In this document: positions 30,953 to 31,535 of the stretch, one piece after another
How positions within the stretch are numbered: the stretch's first letter is position 1
How the letters are laid out: each line of letters starts with the position of its first letter
Assembly (NCBI GenBank): GCA_000695325.1
Contig: AVPN01000774.1
Coordinates: 6,056 to 37,590 of the forward strand
DNA length: 31,535 nt
Reading direction: 5' to 3'
Origin: Pleurobrachia bachei
Taxonomy: Eukaryota; Ctenophora; Tentaculata; Cydippida; Pleurobrachiidae
Position numbers and translations under genes: made by a program
Notes under the pieces: model-generated
Seen by the model: the letters and a program-made list of their open reading frames with translations, nothing else
What the model was told of the DNA's origin: nothing
Database searches by the model: none

Positions 30953-31535
30953 AGGTGTTCAGTCGGGTTAAAAGTTAATTTAATGTCCTTGTCCTGTACC
31001 CATTATCTGCGATGGACGACCCTCTAGCTGAGTGTTAGAGAGTTCTACGTGTTCTCTCTTTTTTTTCATAGTCGTCTCCATGTCTCTTACTCGCGTTTCA
31101 AACAGCTGTATCTCTGCGCCTGGAAATTCTTCAATTTCTCTCTATAAAAGTTAGAAATAGACCGTGTGTGTGTGTGTTTAGCACCTCCCGTCATTCCGCC
31201 GACTTGCTACTCCAACCATGGTCGGCAGCAGACCACTATTAATATCATCCTTCGCCACCGTCCCCCACACGTAGGGATAGTGTTGGTGTCGTTCCCGTTT
31301 GGATCCTGGTATTCTGTCGAGCAAGCTCGAAATTTGCCTCGAACCCTCGCCGGCACCACAAGAAGGATATTTGATAAAATAAACCTAATAGAAGCCTGAC
31401 ATGCTTAGTAGGCTGGGGTAATGGGTGGAATTTACCTGTCTCATTGACTAGTCTCTGGTGACTACTGCTGCTAGGAGCTGTAGAGTGTAGAAGTAGGTGG
31501 GTTGCCGGATATATCAGTTGCGTTGGCTCACCATC
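30953..31535. other. Unassigned right edge with a TATA-like box
   Basis: TATAAAAG occurs at 31143-31150, followed by a GT repeat. Then a + strand open frame of about 75 codons (31166-31399) follows an acceptor-like TTTAG and ends near AATAAA (31379-31384). Its acceptor phase would fit the RUN-gene donor at 29783, but the translation (APPVIPP, VGIVLVSFPFGSWYS) does not match PLEKHM2 or any family I recognise. It may be a chance frame, a new 3' exon or a new short gene. Confidence 0.3.

Noticed and set aside
31166-31399. 77-codon + strand frame near the right edge
   Set aside because: Phase would fit the RUN gene donor, but the translation matches nothing known and chance is a sufficient explanation; described only as unassigned.

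Overview
The window is eukaryotic. It holds spliced genes with many short introns (mostly about 90-400 nt) bounded by GT and AG, polyA signals and no operon-like layout. The gene content (glycogen debranching enzyme, P5A ATPase, THOC7, a PLEKHM2-like RUN protein, a secreted ShKT-plus-CCP protein) fits an animal. Compact genes, dense small repeats and heavy intron polymorphism suggest an early-branching marine invertebrate such as a sponge. The phylum is a guess; the animal assignment is firm.

Layout: (1) 1-1693 holds intron or upstream sequence with small palindromic repeats. (2) 1694-7072, + strand, is the C-terminal half (amylo-1,6-glucosidase part) of glycogen debranching enzyme AGL. (3) 7073-10509 is an intergenic region with a LINE of the CR1/L2/Jockey group that lacks both ends, followed by a GC-rich palindromic stretch. 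(4) 10510-23438, + strand, is a complete P5A-type ATPase (ATP13A1/Spf1) gene. Reading each exon type once gives 22 exons and 1136 residues. (5) 23667-25775, + strand, is THOC7, with one in-frame TAG in its first exon. (6) 26406-29782, + strand, is the 5' part of a PLEKHM2/SKIP-like lysosome-kinesin adaptor with an N-terminal RUN domain and a long disordered region. (7) 30055-30590, - strand, is a small three-exon secreted protein with one ShKT and one CCP (sushi) domain. (8) 30591-31535 holds a CT microsatellite and sequence I do not recognise.

The striking property of the locus is three tandem duplications of multi-exon blocks inside two neighbouring genes: 3 exons of AGL, 10 exons of ATP13A1 and 5 exons of ATP13A1. 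Every duplicated exon keeps its length and both splice sites. The first two blocks have exon totals that are not multiples of three, so both copies cannot be spliced in series; the third is exactly 240 codons and could be. Divergence between copies is patchy. In AGL the introns look identical while exons carry tight clusters of mostly amino-acid-changing differences. In the 10-exon block the introns are scrambled while exon changes are mostly silent. In the 5-exon block one end diverges and about 670 bp at the other end are identical. Either this is a real set of alternative exon cassettes shaped by gene conversion, or two haplotypes were stitched in tandem by assembly; long reads would decide.

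The genes do not form a pathway. AGL is cytosolic glycogen breakdown, ATP13A1 is ER membrane-protein quality control, THOC7 is nuclear mRNA export, and the RUN protein is lysosome positioning. Four of the five lie head to tail on the + strand, and the ShKT-CCP gene is antisense at the end, possibly nested in an intron of the RUN gene.
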